DNA of 5,292 bases from Sediminibacterium ginsengisoli (GTDB lineage: Bacteria > Bacteroidota > Bacteroidia > Chitinophagales > Chitinophagaceae), in contig CALPSK010000080.1 in the NCBI GenBank assembly GCA_943326215.1, forward strand, positions 1-5,292, given 5' to 3'. A program made the translations under genes and the position numbers. Under the pieces are notes generated by a model. The model was given only the letters and a program-made list of their open reading frames with translations. It made no database searches and was not told where the DNA came from. This document shows positions 1-5,292 of this stretch, piece after piece (the first letter of the stretch is position 1; each line of letters starts with the position of its first letter).

Positions 1-945
1 GTCACTTACCTACCCTTTGATGGTAAAAAAAATGCAAGACTTTTTTTAGAAACCTTGCAGCCATCTTTAATTATTTTTATTAAATATGAATTTTGGTTTC
101 ATTATTTATCTATTGCAAAAGAAAAAAATATACCTACCGTTTTAGCTTCTGCACTTTTTAGACAAAGTCAAATATTCTTTCAATTTTACGGAGGTTTTTA
201 TAAAAAAATATTGAATTTATTTTCTGCCATTTTAGTTCAGGATCAAGCATCGGAAGATTTAATTAAACCCATTATTAGTACTAGTAAAATATTTATAACC
301 GGCGATACAAGATTTGATAGAGTGATTAACACTGCTGCCACTGTTACTAAATTTGAATGGATACAAAAATTAAGCAACTATAAAATTATGATTGCAGGTA
401 GTACCTGGGAAACCGATCATACCTTACTTGCTAAAGCTGCCAATGAATTAGAAAAATTAAACTGGATTATTGTACCCCACCATGTAGATGCAGCTTCCAT
501 TGCTGAATGTAAATCACATTTTCCAAAAGCTATTACACTCACTGCATTATTAGCTTCCAAACAACATTTCACTTTACCTACTATTATTATAGTGGACCAG
601 ATAGGTATATTAAGAAGTATATATCAGTATGCATTTATTTCATATGTAGGTGGTGGTTTTGGAAAGGATGGCGTGCACAATGTTTTAGAACCAGCCGCTT
701 TTGGCAAACCGGTTATTTGGGGTAAAAATGATAGTAAATACAGAGAAGCCATTGGTCTAAGAAATGAAGGCGGCGGATTTTCAATTCAAAACGCCGAAAC
801 ATTGATAGCGCAAATTCAATTATTAAAATCTTCTGAAGATGCCTATACGGAAACTTCTAAGAAAGCAGCTAGGTATATTATTGACAATGCAGGGGCCACT
901 GAAAAAACAATTGAATTTTTAAAAGAGCAGCATTTTTTAAAATAA
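1..945 (+). CDS. waaA: 3-deoxy-D-manno-octulosonic acid (Kdo) transferase, 5'-truncated by window edge
   Basis: The reading frame is open from base 1 (first visible residues VTYLPFDGKKNARLFLETLQ) to the TAA at 943-945, so the start lies outside the window. The visible 314 residues are roughly three quarters of a family member of about 410 residues. WaaA/KdtA transfers Kdo from CMP-Kdo to lipid IVA at the cytoplasmic face of the inner membrane, starting the LPS inner core. The visible part begins inside the N-terminal GT-B domain (PSLIIFIKYEFWFHYL, about residues 21-36). It continues through GDTRFDR (about 101-107) and GSTWETDH (about 133-140) to the C-terminal signature YVGGGFGKDGVHNVLEPAAF (about 215-234), where the HNxLEP glutamate is a family hallmark. 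Whether one or two Kdo residues are added cannot be read from the sequence. No frameshift is seen. tdk follows after 46 bp on the same strand. Confidence 0.95.
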   Translation, partial: VTYLPFDGKKNARLFLETLQPSLIIFIKYEFWFHYLSIAKEKNIPTVLASALFRQSQIFFQFYGGFYKKILNLFSAILVQDQASEDLIKPIISTSKIFITGDTRFDRVINTAATVTKFEWIQKLSNYKIMIAGSTWETDHTLLAKAANELEKLNWIIVPHHVDAASIAECKSHFPKAITLTALLASKQHFTLPTIIIVDQIGILRSIYQYAFISYVGGGFGKDGVHNVLEPAAFGKPVIWGKNDSKYREAIGLRNEGGGFSIQNAETLIAQIQLLKSSEDAYTETSKKAARYIIDNAGATEKTIEFLKEQHFLK

Positions 946-952
946 GAATGGC

Positions 953-960
953 TACTTTTG
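953..960 (+). promoter_or_regulatory. possible Bacteroidota -7 promoter box upstream of tdk
   Basis: TACTTTTG matches the TAnnTTTG -7 consensus known for Bacteroidota housekeeping promoters. It sits in the 46-bp gap after waaA, with its end 31 bp before the tdk start codon, a reasonable leader length. No TTTG-like -33 box is visible at the usual spacing (the region around 926-936 is mostly T), so the call is weak. tdk could equally be read through from waaA. Confidence 0.35.
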
Positions 961-991
961 ACTGATACAGAAAAGAAATATAATTAGAGAT

Positions 992-1555
992 ATGTTTATT
1001 GAACAAAATATTACAGGAGAAAGACGCGGCTGGATTGAAGTGGTTTGCGGTAGTATGTTTAGCGGCAAAACAGAAGAATTAATTAGAAGGTTAAAAAGAG
1101 CAAAGATTGCTAATTTACAAGTAGCTATCTATAAACCCGCCACCGATACTCGTTTTGATGTCAATAAAGTGGTGAGCCACGATGCAAATTCTATTGAATC
1201 CATCCCGGTAAAAAATGCAAGTGAAATTTTAGCACTCGCTACAACGGCCGATGTGATTGGTATAGATGAAGCTCAGTTTTTTGATGCAGGAATTATTGAA
1301 GTTTGTGAAACACTCATGATGCAAGGTAAAAGAGTCATTGTAGCAGGACTGGATATGGATTATTTAGGCAAACCCTTCGGACCCATGCCCTCTTTATTAG
1401 CCACCGCCGATTTTATTACCAAGCTTCATGCCATTTGTGTAAAGTGTGGGCACTTAGCAAATATTTCATATAGAACTAGTGATGAAGAAGGAACGGTGGT
1501 ATTAGGCGAGAAAAATAATTACGAACCTAGATGTCGCATTTGCGCCACAAAATAA
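992..1555 (+). CDS. tdk: thymidine kinase (type II, TK1-like)
   Basis: This cytosolic salvage enzyme phosphorylates thymidine to dTMP with ATP. The 187-residue length is typical of the TK1-like family. Visible motifs, in order, are the P-loop GSMFSGKT (20-27), DEAQFF (92-97, with Glu93 the expected catalytic base), and the [18 protein letters not shown] stretch (119-136) leading to the thymidine-binding lasso region. The zinc ribbon is complete, with cysteines at 149 and 152 (CVKC) and at 181 and 184 (CRIC), as is the YRT segment (160-162) between them. The ATG at 992 is favoured because the extra residues [14 protein letters not shown] before the P-loop strand are usual in Bacteroidota homologues (recalled). 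No strong Shine-Dalgarno is seen, as is normal for the phylum. ccmB starts 25 bp downstream, suggesting co-transcription without an obvious functional link. Confidence 0.97.
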   Translation: MFIEQNITGERRGWIEVVCGSMFSGKTEELIRRLKRAKIANLQVAIYKPATDTRFDVNKVVSHDANSIESIPVKNASEILALATTADVIGIDEAQFFDAGIIEVCETLMMQGKRVIVAGLDMDYLGKPFGPMPSLLATADFITKLHAICVKCGHLANISYRTSDEEGTVVLGEKNNYEPRCRICATK

Positions 1556-1580
1556 AATACGCTTTAGCAAATAAAGTAAA

Positions 1581-2243
1581 ATGAAAATACATTTGAAATC
1601 GATTCTTACTTTATTGAAAAAAGATATGTTGCTTGAATTCAGACAACAGTATACTTTTTTTGGAATTTTATTATACATCGCCTCCACTACCTTTGTCATT
1701 TACTTAACCATGGGCCAGCCCGATGATGAAGTATGGAATGGTTTATTTTGGATTACGCTTTTATTTATTTGTATTAATACGGTGGCCAGAAGTTTTTTAC
1801 AAGAAGGCAGAGGCCGCATGCTTTATTTTTATACCATTGCAAGCCCTATTCATTTTATCTTTTCTAAATTAATTTACAATAGCCTACTCATGTGTTTAAT
1901 GAGTGGATTAAGTTTGCTATTATTTACTTTATTATTAGGCAACCCTTTAGAACATAGCTTGCTTTTCTTTGGTTTGAGTTGCCTTGGAGGCATTAGCCTT
2001 AGTTTGGTATTTAGTTTTCTTGCAGCCATTGCTTCTAAGGCACAGCAACCCTCTGCTATTATGGCTATACTGGGCTTTCCTTTAATTATTCCTCAGCTTA
2101 TGTTACTTATGAAAATTGCCAATATTGCTTTTGCAGATATTGTGCAAAATGGCCTACCCGAATTAGTGGGTTTATTATGCGGCTTTGATATTATGATAGT
2201 AGCATTATCTTATATCCTCTTTCCTTTTCTTTGGAAAGAGTAA
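1581..2243 (+). CDS. ccmB: haem exporter / cytochrome c maturation permease CcmB
   Basis: The 220-residue integral membrane protein has the length and layout of CcmB, the permease subunit of the CcmABCD haem-handling ABC complex in the inner membrane. Six hydrophobic segments can be seen at about residues 24-44, 53-71, 97-119, 127-151, 158-180 and 195-216. Family-typical features are the N-terminal KKDMLLEFRQQY (13-24), the NTVARSFLQEGRGRMLYFY stretch (66-84) and KAQQPSAIMAILGFPLIIP (153-171). The ATG at 1581 gives the standard short cytoplasmic N-terminus. It lies 25 bp after tdk. No ATPase (ccmA) or ccmC gene is next to it in this window, although a ccmD-like gene lies about 2.8 kb away on the other strand. 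The final codons form an 8-bp hairpin. The family is clear from the overall pattern. Exact transport function is inferred from the family, where the precise substrate role of CcmB is itself debated. Confidence 0.9.
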   Translation: MKIHLKSILTLLKKDMLLEFRQQYTFFGILLYIASTTFVIYLTMGQPDDEVWNGLFWITLLFICINTVARSFLQEGRGRMLYFYTIASPIHFIFSKLIYNSLLMCLMSGLSLLLFTLLLGNPLEHSLLFFGLSCLGGISLSLVFSFLAAIASKAQQPSAIMAILGFPLIIPQLMLLMKIANIAFADIVQNGLPELVGLLCGFDIMIVALSYILFPFLWKE

Positions 2244-2264
2244 TGCTTTAATAATTTTATTTTT
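2217..2264 (+). terminator. hairpin at the end of ccmB followed by a T-rich stretch, candidate terminator
   Basis: CTCTTTCC (2217-2224) and GGAAAGAG (2233-2240) form a perfect 8-bp stem with an 8-nt loop, ending exactly before the ccmB TAA. A T-rich tract (2254-2264, TTTTATTTTTA) follows after about 13 nt, further away than in a textbook intrinsic terminator. It could end transcription ahead of the convergent amn gene, whose stop codon is 28 bp past that of ccmB. The stem lies wholly inside coding sequence, so codon constraint is an alternative explanation. Confidence 0.45.
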
Positions 2265-2271
2265 ATGCGGC

Positions 2272-3042
2272 TTAGAATTGTAAATGACGAACAGTCTGTC
2301 CGTTATTAATAAGTTGCTTTAAAGATTCTATTCCAATGCTTAAATGTCTTTGTACAAATTCAGCAGTTACTTTAGAATCACTTGCTTCCGTTTTCACCCC
2401 TTCTGGTATCATGGGAGAGTCACTCACTAATAATAAAGCCCCTGTTGGAATTTTATTGTAAAAGCCTACTGTAAAAATAGTAGCTGTTTCCATATCAATG
2501 GCGTAAGCTCTAATTTCGGTTAAATAATCTTTGAATTTTTCATCGTGCTCCCAAACTCTTCTATTGGTAGTGTAGACGGTGCCTGTCCAATAATCTATAT
2601 TGTTATCACGAATGGTGGTTGAAATTGCTTTTTGTAAAGCGAAGGCAGGAAGTGCTGGCACTTCTGGCGGAAAATAATCGTTGGAAGTACCCTCTCCTCT
2701 TATCGCTGCAATGGGTAAAATTAAATCACCTATTTTATTTCTCTTTTTCAATCCTCCACATTTTCCTAAAAACAAAACAGCTTCTGGTTGAATGGCAGTT
2801 AGCAAGTCCATAATAGTGGCAGCCCCAGGGCTACCCATTCCAAAATTTATAATAGTAATGCCGTCGGCTGTTGCGCATTGCATAGGACGGTCTTTTCCAA
2901 TCACTTCCACCTTATGCATTTCTGCAAACATATTCACATAATGGCTAAAATTAGTCAGTAGTATAAAGCGACCTAATTGGTCTACACTAGCACCCGTATA
3001 CCTTGGTAACCAATTCTCTACGATTTCTTCTTTTGTTTTCAT
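2272..3042 (-). CDS. amn: AMP nucleosidase, short Bacteroidota form (nucleoside phosphorylase fold)
   Basis: AMP nucleosidase hydrolyses AMP to adenine and ribose 5-phosphate in the cytosol, affecting adenylate pools and purine salvage. The 256-residue protein is a single phosphorylase/nucleosidase (PNP/UDP family) domain. Visible motifs are GMGSPGAA (68-75), FLGKCGGLKK (91-100), the highly conserved RGEGTSNDYFPPEVPA (115-130), TGTVYTTNRRVWEHD (153-167), the ribose-binding type motif IDMETATIF (182-190, with Met184-Glu185) and SDSPMIPEG (207-215), whose Asp208 occupies the usual catalytic acid position. It is about half the length of the E. coli enzyme (484 residues) because the N-terminal regulatory domain is absent, which is normal for this subgroup. 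The ATG at 3040-3042 gives the typical start MKTKEEIVENWLPRY. It is divergent from the nuclease-like gene across 73 bp and convergent with ccmB. Substrate preference for AMP over other nucleosides or nucleotides is taken from family annotation. Confidence 0.92.
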   Translation of the reverse strand: MKTKEEIVENWLPRYTGASVDQLGRFILLTNFSHYVNMFAEMHKVEVIGKDRPMQCATADGITIINFGMGSPGAATIMDLLTAIQPEAVLFLGKCGGLKKRNKIGDLILPIAAIRGEGTSNDYFPPEVPALPAFALQKAISTTIRDNNIDYWTGTVYTTNRRVWEHDEKFKDYLTEIRAYAIDMETATIFTVGFYNKIPTGALLLVSDSPMIPEGVKTEASDSKVTAEFVQRHLSIGIESLKQLINNGQTVRHLQF

Positions 3043-3070
3043 ACTATCAAATTTTAAGGTTTCAACTACT

Positions 3071-3088
3071 TATCTTTGGACAAAGTAT
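3071..3088. promoter_or_regulatory. symmetric divergent promoter/operator candidate between amn and the nuclease-like gene
   Basis: TATCTTTG (3071-3078, + strand) is an exact TAnnTTTG -7 box, 37 bp before the + gene's ATG. On the - strand ATACTTTG (3088-3081) keeps the TTTG but not the TA. Together they make a small inverted repeat, CTTTG-GA-CAAAG (3074-3085), whose centre coincides with the midpoint of the 73-bp divergent spacer (3043-3115). No clear -33 TTTG is visible for either direction. It could be two facing promoters, or an operator over one promoter. Confidence 0.45.
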
Positions 3089-3115
3089 TATATAAAAATA
3101 CGAATTTTAATTTAA

Positions 3116-3550
3116 ATGATAGTTCTACCTTATCCAAGCTACCCTTTTAAAATAAAAGCCATCAACGGAAAGGATCAAATATTTGACCCCTTTAGAAAAA
3201 TATGGGTAGTACTTACCCCCGAAGAATGGGTAAGACAGAACCTATTACAATACCTTGTTCAAACACTTCACTATCCTTCCAGTTTAATAGCAGTAGAAAA
3301 AGAAATTAAATTAGGGGAACTATCCAAACGATTTGATATAGTGGTATATAAAAATGAATTGCCCTGGATGATTATTGAATGTAAAGAAGCAAAAGTGGCA
3401 TTAAATCAAAAAACGATGGAGCAAATTTTACAATACCAACAAGTTTTAACGGCACAGTATTTATTTATGAGCAATGGGCATGAAACAATGGGTGCTAAAA
3501 TAGAATCGGGGAAACTGCATGCTTTGCAAAATTTCCCCGATTACCTATAA
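3116..3550 (+). CDS. stand-alone HsdR N-terminal domain protein (PD-(D/E)xK nuclease-like)
   Basis: This 144-residue protein resembles the N-terminal nuclease domain of type I restriction HsdR subunits (the HSDR_N type of family), without helicase/translocase parts. The PD-(D/E)xK core can be read: Asp74 in KRFDIVVY, Glu88 and Lys90 in WMIIECKEAK, and a QxxxY motif at Gln103-Tyr107 (QILQY), spaced 13 residues after the lysine as in HsdR-type RecB-like nucleases. All expected catalytic residues are therefore present and metal-dependent DNA cleavage is plausible, but no substrate or partner is evident. No hsdM, hsdS or motor gene is nearby. Homologues are widespread in Bacteroidota as a conserved small gene, often (from memory) near holA, which argues for a housekeeping role over a phage-defence one. 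The ATG at 3116 follows an AT-rich leader with a good -7 box. The 3' end carries a strong inverted repeat. Family assignment is good; biological role is unknown. Confidence 0.85.
   Translation: MIVLPYPSYPFKIKAINGKDQIFDPFRKIWVVLTPEEWVRQNLLQYLVQTLHYPSSLIAVEKEIKLGELSKRFDIVVYKNELPWMIIECKEAKVALNQKTMEQILQYQQVLTAQYLFMSNGHETMGAKIESGKLHALQNFPDYL
3504..3542. terminator. 11-bp perfect inverted repeat at the end of the nuclease-like gene, candidate bidirectional terminator
   Basis: AATCGGGGAAA (3504-3514) and TTTCCCCGATT (3532-3542) are perfect reverse complements with a 17-nt spacer. The spacer itself holds TGCA (3516-3519) and TGCA (3525-3528), which can pair as an inner stem. It lies in the last codons of the + gene, about 60 bp beyond the stop of the convergent gdh gene. 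On the - strand the stem is followed by CTATTTTAGC, mildly T-rich; on the + strand by ACCTATAAAATTTATTT. Neither side has a clean T-run, so termination is likely but not certain. Confidence 0.55.
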
Positions 3551-3600
3551 AATTTATTTACCAACTTTATTTTCCCTACTTATAATAATCTTTCCAACTA

Positions 3601-5022
3601 CTATGGGAAGATACCTAATTCAGCATAAGAAGTTCCCACTTTATTAATGGCACAAACATAGGCTGCAGTGCGCATATCTGGTATAGAAGGATTGGCTTTC
3701 CAAATATCCATAATTTCTCTAGTAGCGTTAATCATGGTTTCTTCTAATCCACTATGCACTAAATCAATCTCGTCCGGACCATGTGCAATAATTTCTTTTT
3801 CAGACTCAGTTACTTTTTTACCCGTTAACTCTTCTATTTGATTTAGAATATTAATATTAGCATTCTCCGTAAATCTTTTTTCTAAACGGCCATATCTAAC
3901 ATGGCTTAAGTTTTTCAACCACTCAAAATAAGAAACCGTTACACCCCCTGCATTTAAGTACATATCAGGAATAACCAATACGCCTTTAGCAGCTAGTATA
4001 TCATCGGCTTCAGGTGTTAGAGGACCATTCGCCGCTTCTCCAATTATTTTTGCTTTAATGCGAGGTGCATTATTTCCGTCTATTACATTTTCTAAAGCAG
4101 CTGGTATTAATATATCACAATCCAATTCTAATGCATCTCCGCTATTTTTTAAATTAGTAGCACCAGGGAAATTTAAAATGCTGCCTGTTTTTTTACGGTG
4201 TTGAAAAACATCTTCTTCATTTAAACCCGTCTCATTATAAATAGCCCCTTCAAATTCTGCAATAGAAACCACTATCGCTCCATTCTCTCTGAAAAATTTC
4301 GCAGAGTGATACCCCACATTTCCTAAACCTTGCACCACTACTTTTTTATTTGCAATACCCAATGTTAATCCTTGTTTTTTCATCACATCCTCCATTAAAC
4401 AAACTTCTCTCACACCAAAAAATACACCTAATCCTGTGGCTTCTTTTCTTCCTCTCACACCGCCTAAAGAAATAGGTTTACCTGTTACACAACCAGCTGC
4501 ATCAATTTCTCCTGGCTTTAAAGACTGATAAGTATCCACGATCCAAGCCATTTCTCTTTCTCCTGTTCCATAATCGGGTGCAGGTACATCAATACCAGGA
4601 CCAATAAAATTCTTCTTCACTAACTCAGAAGTATATCTTCTAGTAATTTTTTCTAATTCATAAGTACTTAAACTTCTTGGGCTAATTTTAATACCACCCT
4701 TCGCTCCTCCAAAAGGCACATTCACAATAGCACATTTATAGGTCATCAAAGCCGCTAAGGCCATCACTTCATCCTGATTCACTGCCATACTAAAACGAAT
4801 ACCTCCTTTACAAGGGGACTTATGTTGCGAGTGTTGCACACGATAAGCTTCAATTACTTCAATATGGCCATCATCCATTTTAACGGGAAAGCGCATACTG
4901 TAAATACTATTACAAGCTTTAATCTGTTCTAATATACCCTGCTCCCAGCTTGTAAATTTGGATGCTTTGTCAAAACTTCTTTCAACACTTTGAAAGAAAC
5001 TATATTCTTTATTTTCAGACAT
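3601..5022 (-). CDS. gdhA: glutamate dehydrogenase, animal-type with antenna-like insertion
   Basis: The cytosolic enzyme interconverts glutamate with 2-oxoglutarate and ammonium using NAD(P), linking nitrogen metabolism and the TCA cycle. The 473 residues contain the Glu/Leu/Phe/Val dehydrogenase signature. Substrate and catalytic residues are Lys72 (CKGGIRF), Lys96 (MTYKCA), Lys108 (VPFGGAKGG) and Asp150 ([10 protein letters not shown]). The Rossmann fold begins at GLGNVG (232-237). The second strand ends AEFEGAIYN, with acidic Glu256 where NAD ribose is usually bound, which suggests NAD use (inference). The C-terminal part [19 protein letters not shown] (357-375) is followed by about 45 extra residues before DLVHSGL (420-426). 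This position and flanking sequence match the antenna of mammalian GDH as I recall it, and the insertion makes the protein longer than typical bacterial hexameric enzymes. The first ATG is at 5020-5022. It lies 58 bp downstream of the ccmD-like gene on the same strand, possibly in one transcript. No own promoter box was recognised. Confidence 0.95.
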   Translation of the reverse strand: MSENKEYSFFQSVERSFDKASKFTSWEQGILEQIKACNSIYSMRFPVKMDDGHIEVIEAYRVQHSQHKSPCKGGIRFSMAVNQDEVMALAALMTYKCAIVNVPFGGAKGGIKISPRSLSTYELEKITRRYTSELVKKNFIGPGIDVPAPDYGTGEREMAWIVDTYQSLKPGEIDAAGCVTGKPISLGGVRGRKEATGLGVFFGVREVCLMEDVMKKQGLTLGIANKKVVVQGLGNVGYHSAKFFRENGAIVVSIAEFEGAIYNETGLNEEDVFQHRKKTGSILNFPGATNLKNSGDALELDCDILIPAALENVIDGNNAPRIKAKIIGEAANGPLTPEADDILAAKGVLVIPDMYLNAGGVTVSYFEWLKNLSHVRYGRLEKRFTENANINILNQIEELTGKKVTESEKEIIAHGPDEIDLVHSGLEETMINATREIMDIWKANPSIPDMRTAAYVCAINKVGTSYAELGIFP

Positions 5023-5043
5023 AAAATGATTTTAATTATTATT

Positions 5044-5094
5044 TAATCTTTGGAGTAAGTTTTAGAGTTAATCTTTGAGGTTAACCTTTAGAGT
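5044..5094 (-). repeat. four degenerate 13-bp tandem repeats across the ccmD-like stop codon
   Basis: Read on the - strand the units are ACTCTAAAGGTTA (5094-5082), ACCTCAAAGATTA (5081-5069), ACTCTAAAACTTA (5068-5056) and CTCCAAAGATTA (5055-5044, one base short). The shared pattern is AC...AAA..TTA. The array starts inside the last codons of the ccmD-like gene, covers its TAA (5083-5081) and ends 21 bp before the gdh start codon. It could be slippage-derived spacer sequence or a set of binding sites ahead of gdh. Confidence 0.7.
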
Positions 5095-5251
5095 CATTCT
5101 CCAGCGCAGTTATTTTTTTATCAACACTGGCAACATATATAAATAGTCCCACTAAAATTATAGTCACCACTGACATGACTAAATAAATCTTGCCTTGTTG
5201 AACCATGATGCCGCTATTCTCTATAGCCTTTGCTTGTAATAATTGAAACAT
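5081..5251 (-). CDS. CcmD-like single-pass membrane peptide
   Basis: The 56-residue frame runs from the ATG at 5251-5249 to the TAA at 5083-5081. An in-frame TAA lies two codons before the ATG, so this start is forced unless a non-ATG codon is used. The product begins MFQLLQAKAIENSGIMVQQG. It has one membrane segment at about residues 22-41 (starting IYLVMSVVTIILVG, ending FIYVA), followed by a short charged tail (SVDKKITALENDSKG). The segment GKIYLVMSVVTIILVGLFIYVA followed by a D-K-K-I-x-x-L-E tail matches the pattern of small CcmD-family proteins of Bacteroidota. Their E. coli namesake helps assemble and release holo-CcmE in the haem-handling complex. In this phylum such genes usually follow ccmC/ccsA-type genes, which would lie just outside the window. 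Short length limits certainty; another small membrane protein is possible. Confidence 0.72.
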   Translation of the reverse strand: MFQLLQAKAIENSGIMVQQGKIYLVMSVVTIILVGLFIYVASVDKKITALENDSKG

Positions 5252-5292
5252 ATATTTTTATTTATTCTTGATAATTTTTTTGACTAATGAAA

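Noticed and set aside
1..945. Pseudogene or truncated waaA
   Set aside because: The frame is open to base 1 with family-like sequence before the first candidate start, so the truncation is only the window edge.
1502..1699. 65-codon open frame on the - strand
   Set aside because: It lies antisense across the tdk end and the ccmB start, both well supported, and its product has no recognisable features.
2619..2813. 64-codon open frame on the + strand
   Set aside because: It is entirely antisense to the highly conserved core of amn and looks like a shadow of that coding sequence.
3116..3550. Type I restriction-modification or other defence system
   Set aside because: Only the nuclease domain is present; there is no motor, methylase or specificity subunit, and the neighbours are housekeeping genes.
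3551..3600. Additional terminator or small gene in the gap between the nuclease-like gene and gdh
   Set aside because: The 50 bp are AT-rich with no stable stem or open frame; the only strong stem is the one just upstream at 3504-3542.
5044..5094. CRISPR-like array
   Set aside because: Units are 13 bp, directly adjacent with no spacers, and degenerate; no cas gene is nearby.

Overview
The window looks like ordinary chromosomal DNA from an AT-rich member of the Bacteroidota, perhaps a Chitinophagia-type organism. This rests on the protein families present (a compact AMP nucleosidase, a stand-alone HsdR-N nuclease-domain protein, CcmB and a CcmD-like peptide, all familiar from that phylum). 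It is also supported by TAnnTTTG-type promoter boxes and by the lack of clear Shine-Dalgarno sequences. The genus assignment is inference.

Left block, + strand (1-2243): the 3' part of waaA/kdtA (Kdo transferase, lipid A core assembly, cut by the window edge), then tdk (type II thymidine kinase) and ccmB (haem-exporter permease). The tdk-ccmB gap is only 25 bp, so these two are probably co-transcribed. A possible promoter box lies in the 46-bp gap before tdk. ccmB ends in an 8-bp hairpin and converges on amn.

Middle block (2272-3550): amn (short AMP nucleosidase, - strand) and a 144-residue HsdR-N-type PD-(D/E)xK protein (+ strand) are transcribed divergently from a 73-bp spacer. The exact centre of this spacer carries CTTTG-GA-CAAAG, which may be two face-to-face promoter boxes. 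The nuclease-like gene ends in an 11-bp perfect inverted repeat and converges on the glutamate dehydrogenase gene.

Right block, - strand (3601-5251): a 56-codon gene for a single-pass CcmD-like peptide (5081-5251) lies upstream of a 473-residue glutamate dehydrogenase of the animal type, including an antenna-like insertion. A run of four degenerate 13-bp repeats covers the end of the small gene and part of the gap before the dehydrogenase gene.

Functionally this is housekeeping: envelope lipopolysaccharide, nucleotide salvage and turnover, cytochrome c maturation, and nitrogen/carbon linkage through glutamate. The two cytochrome c maturation genes (ccmB and the ccmD-like gene) are on opposite strands, about 2.8 kb apart, with amn, the nuclease-like gene and gdh between them. 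No mobile element, CRISPR array, tRNA, rRNA or complete defence system was seen. I found no convincing new multi-gene system. The most interesting items are the antenna-bearing dehydrogenase, the orphan nuclease domain, the 13-bp repeats and the symmetric divergent promoter region. No gene-free stretch exceeds 300 bases.
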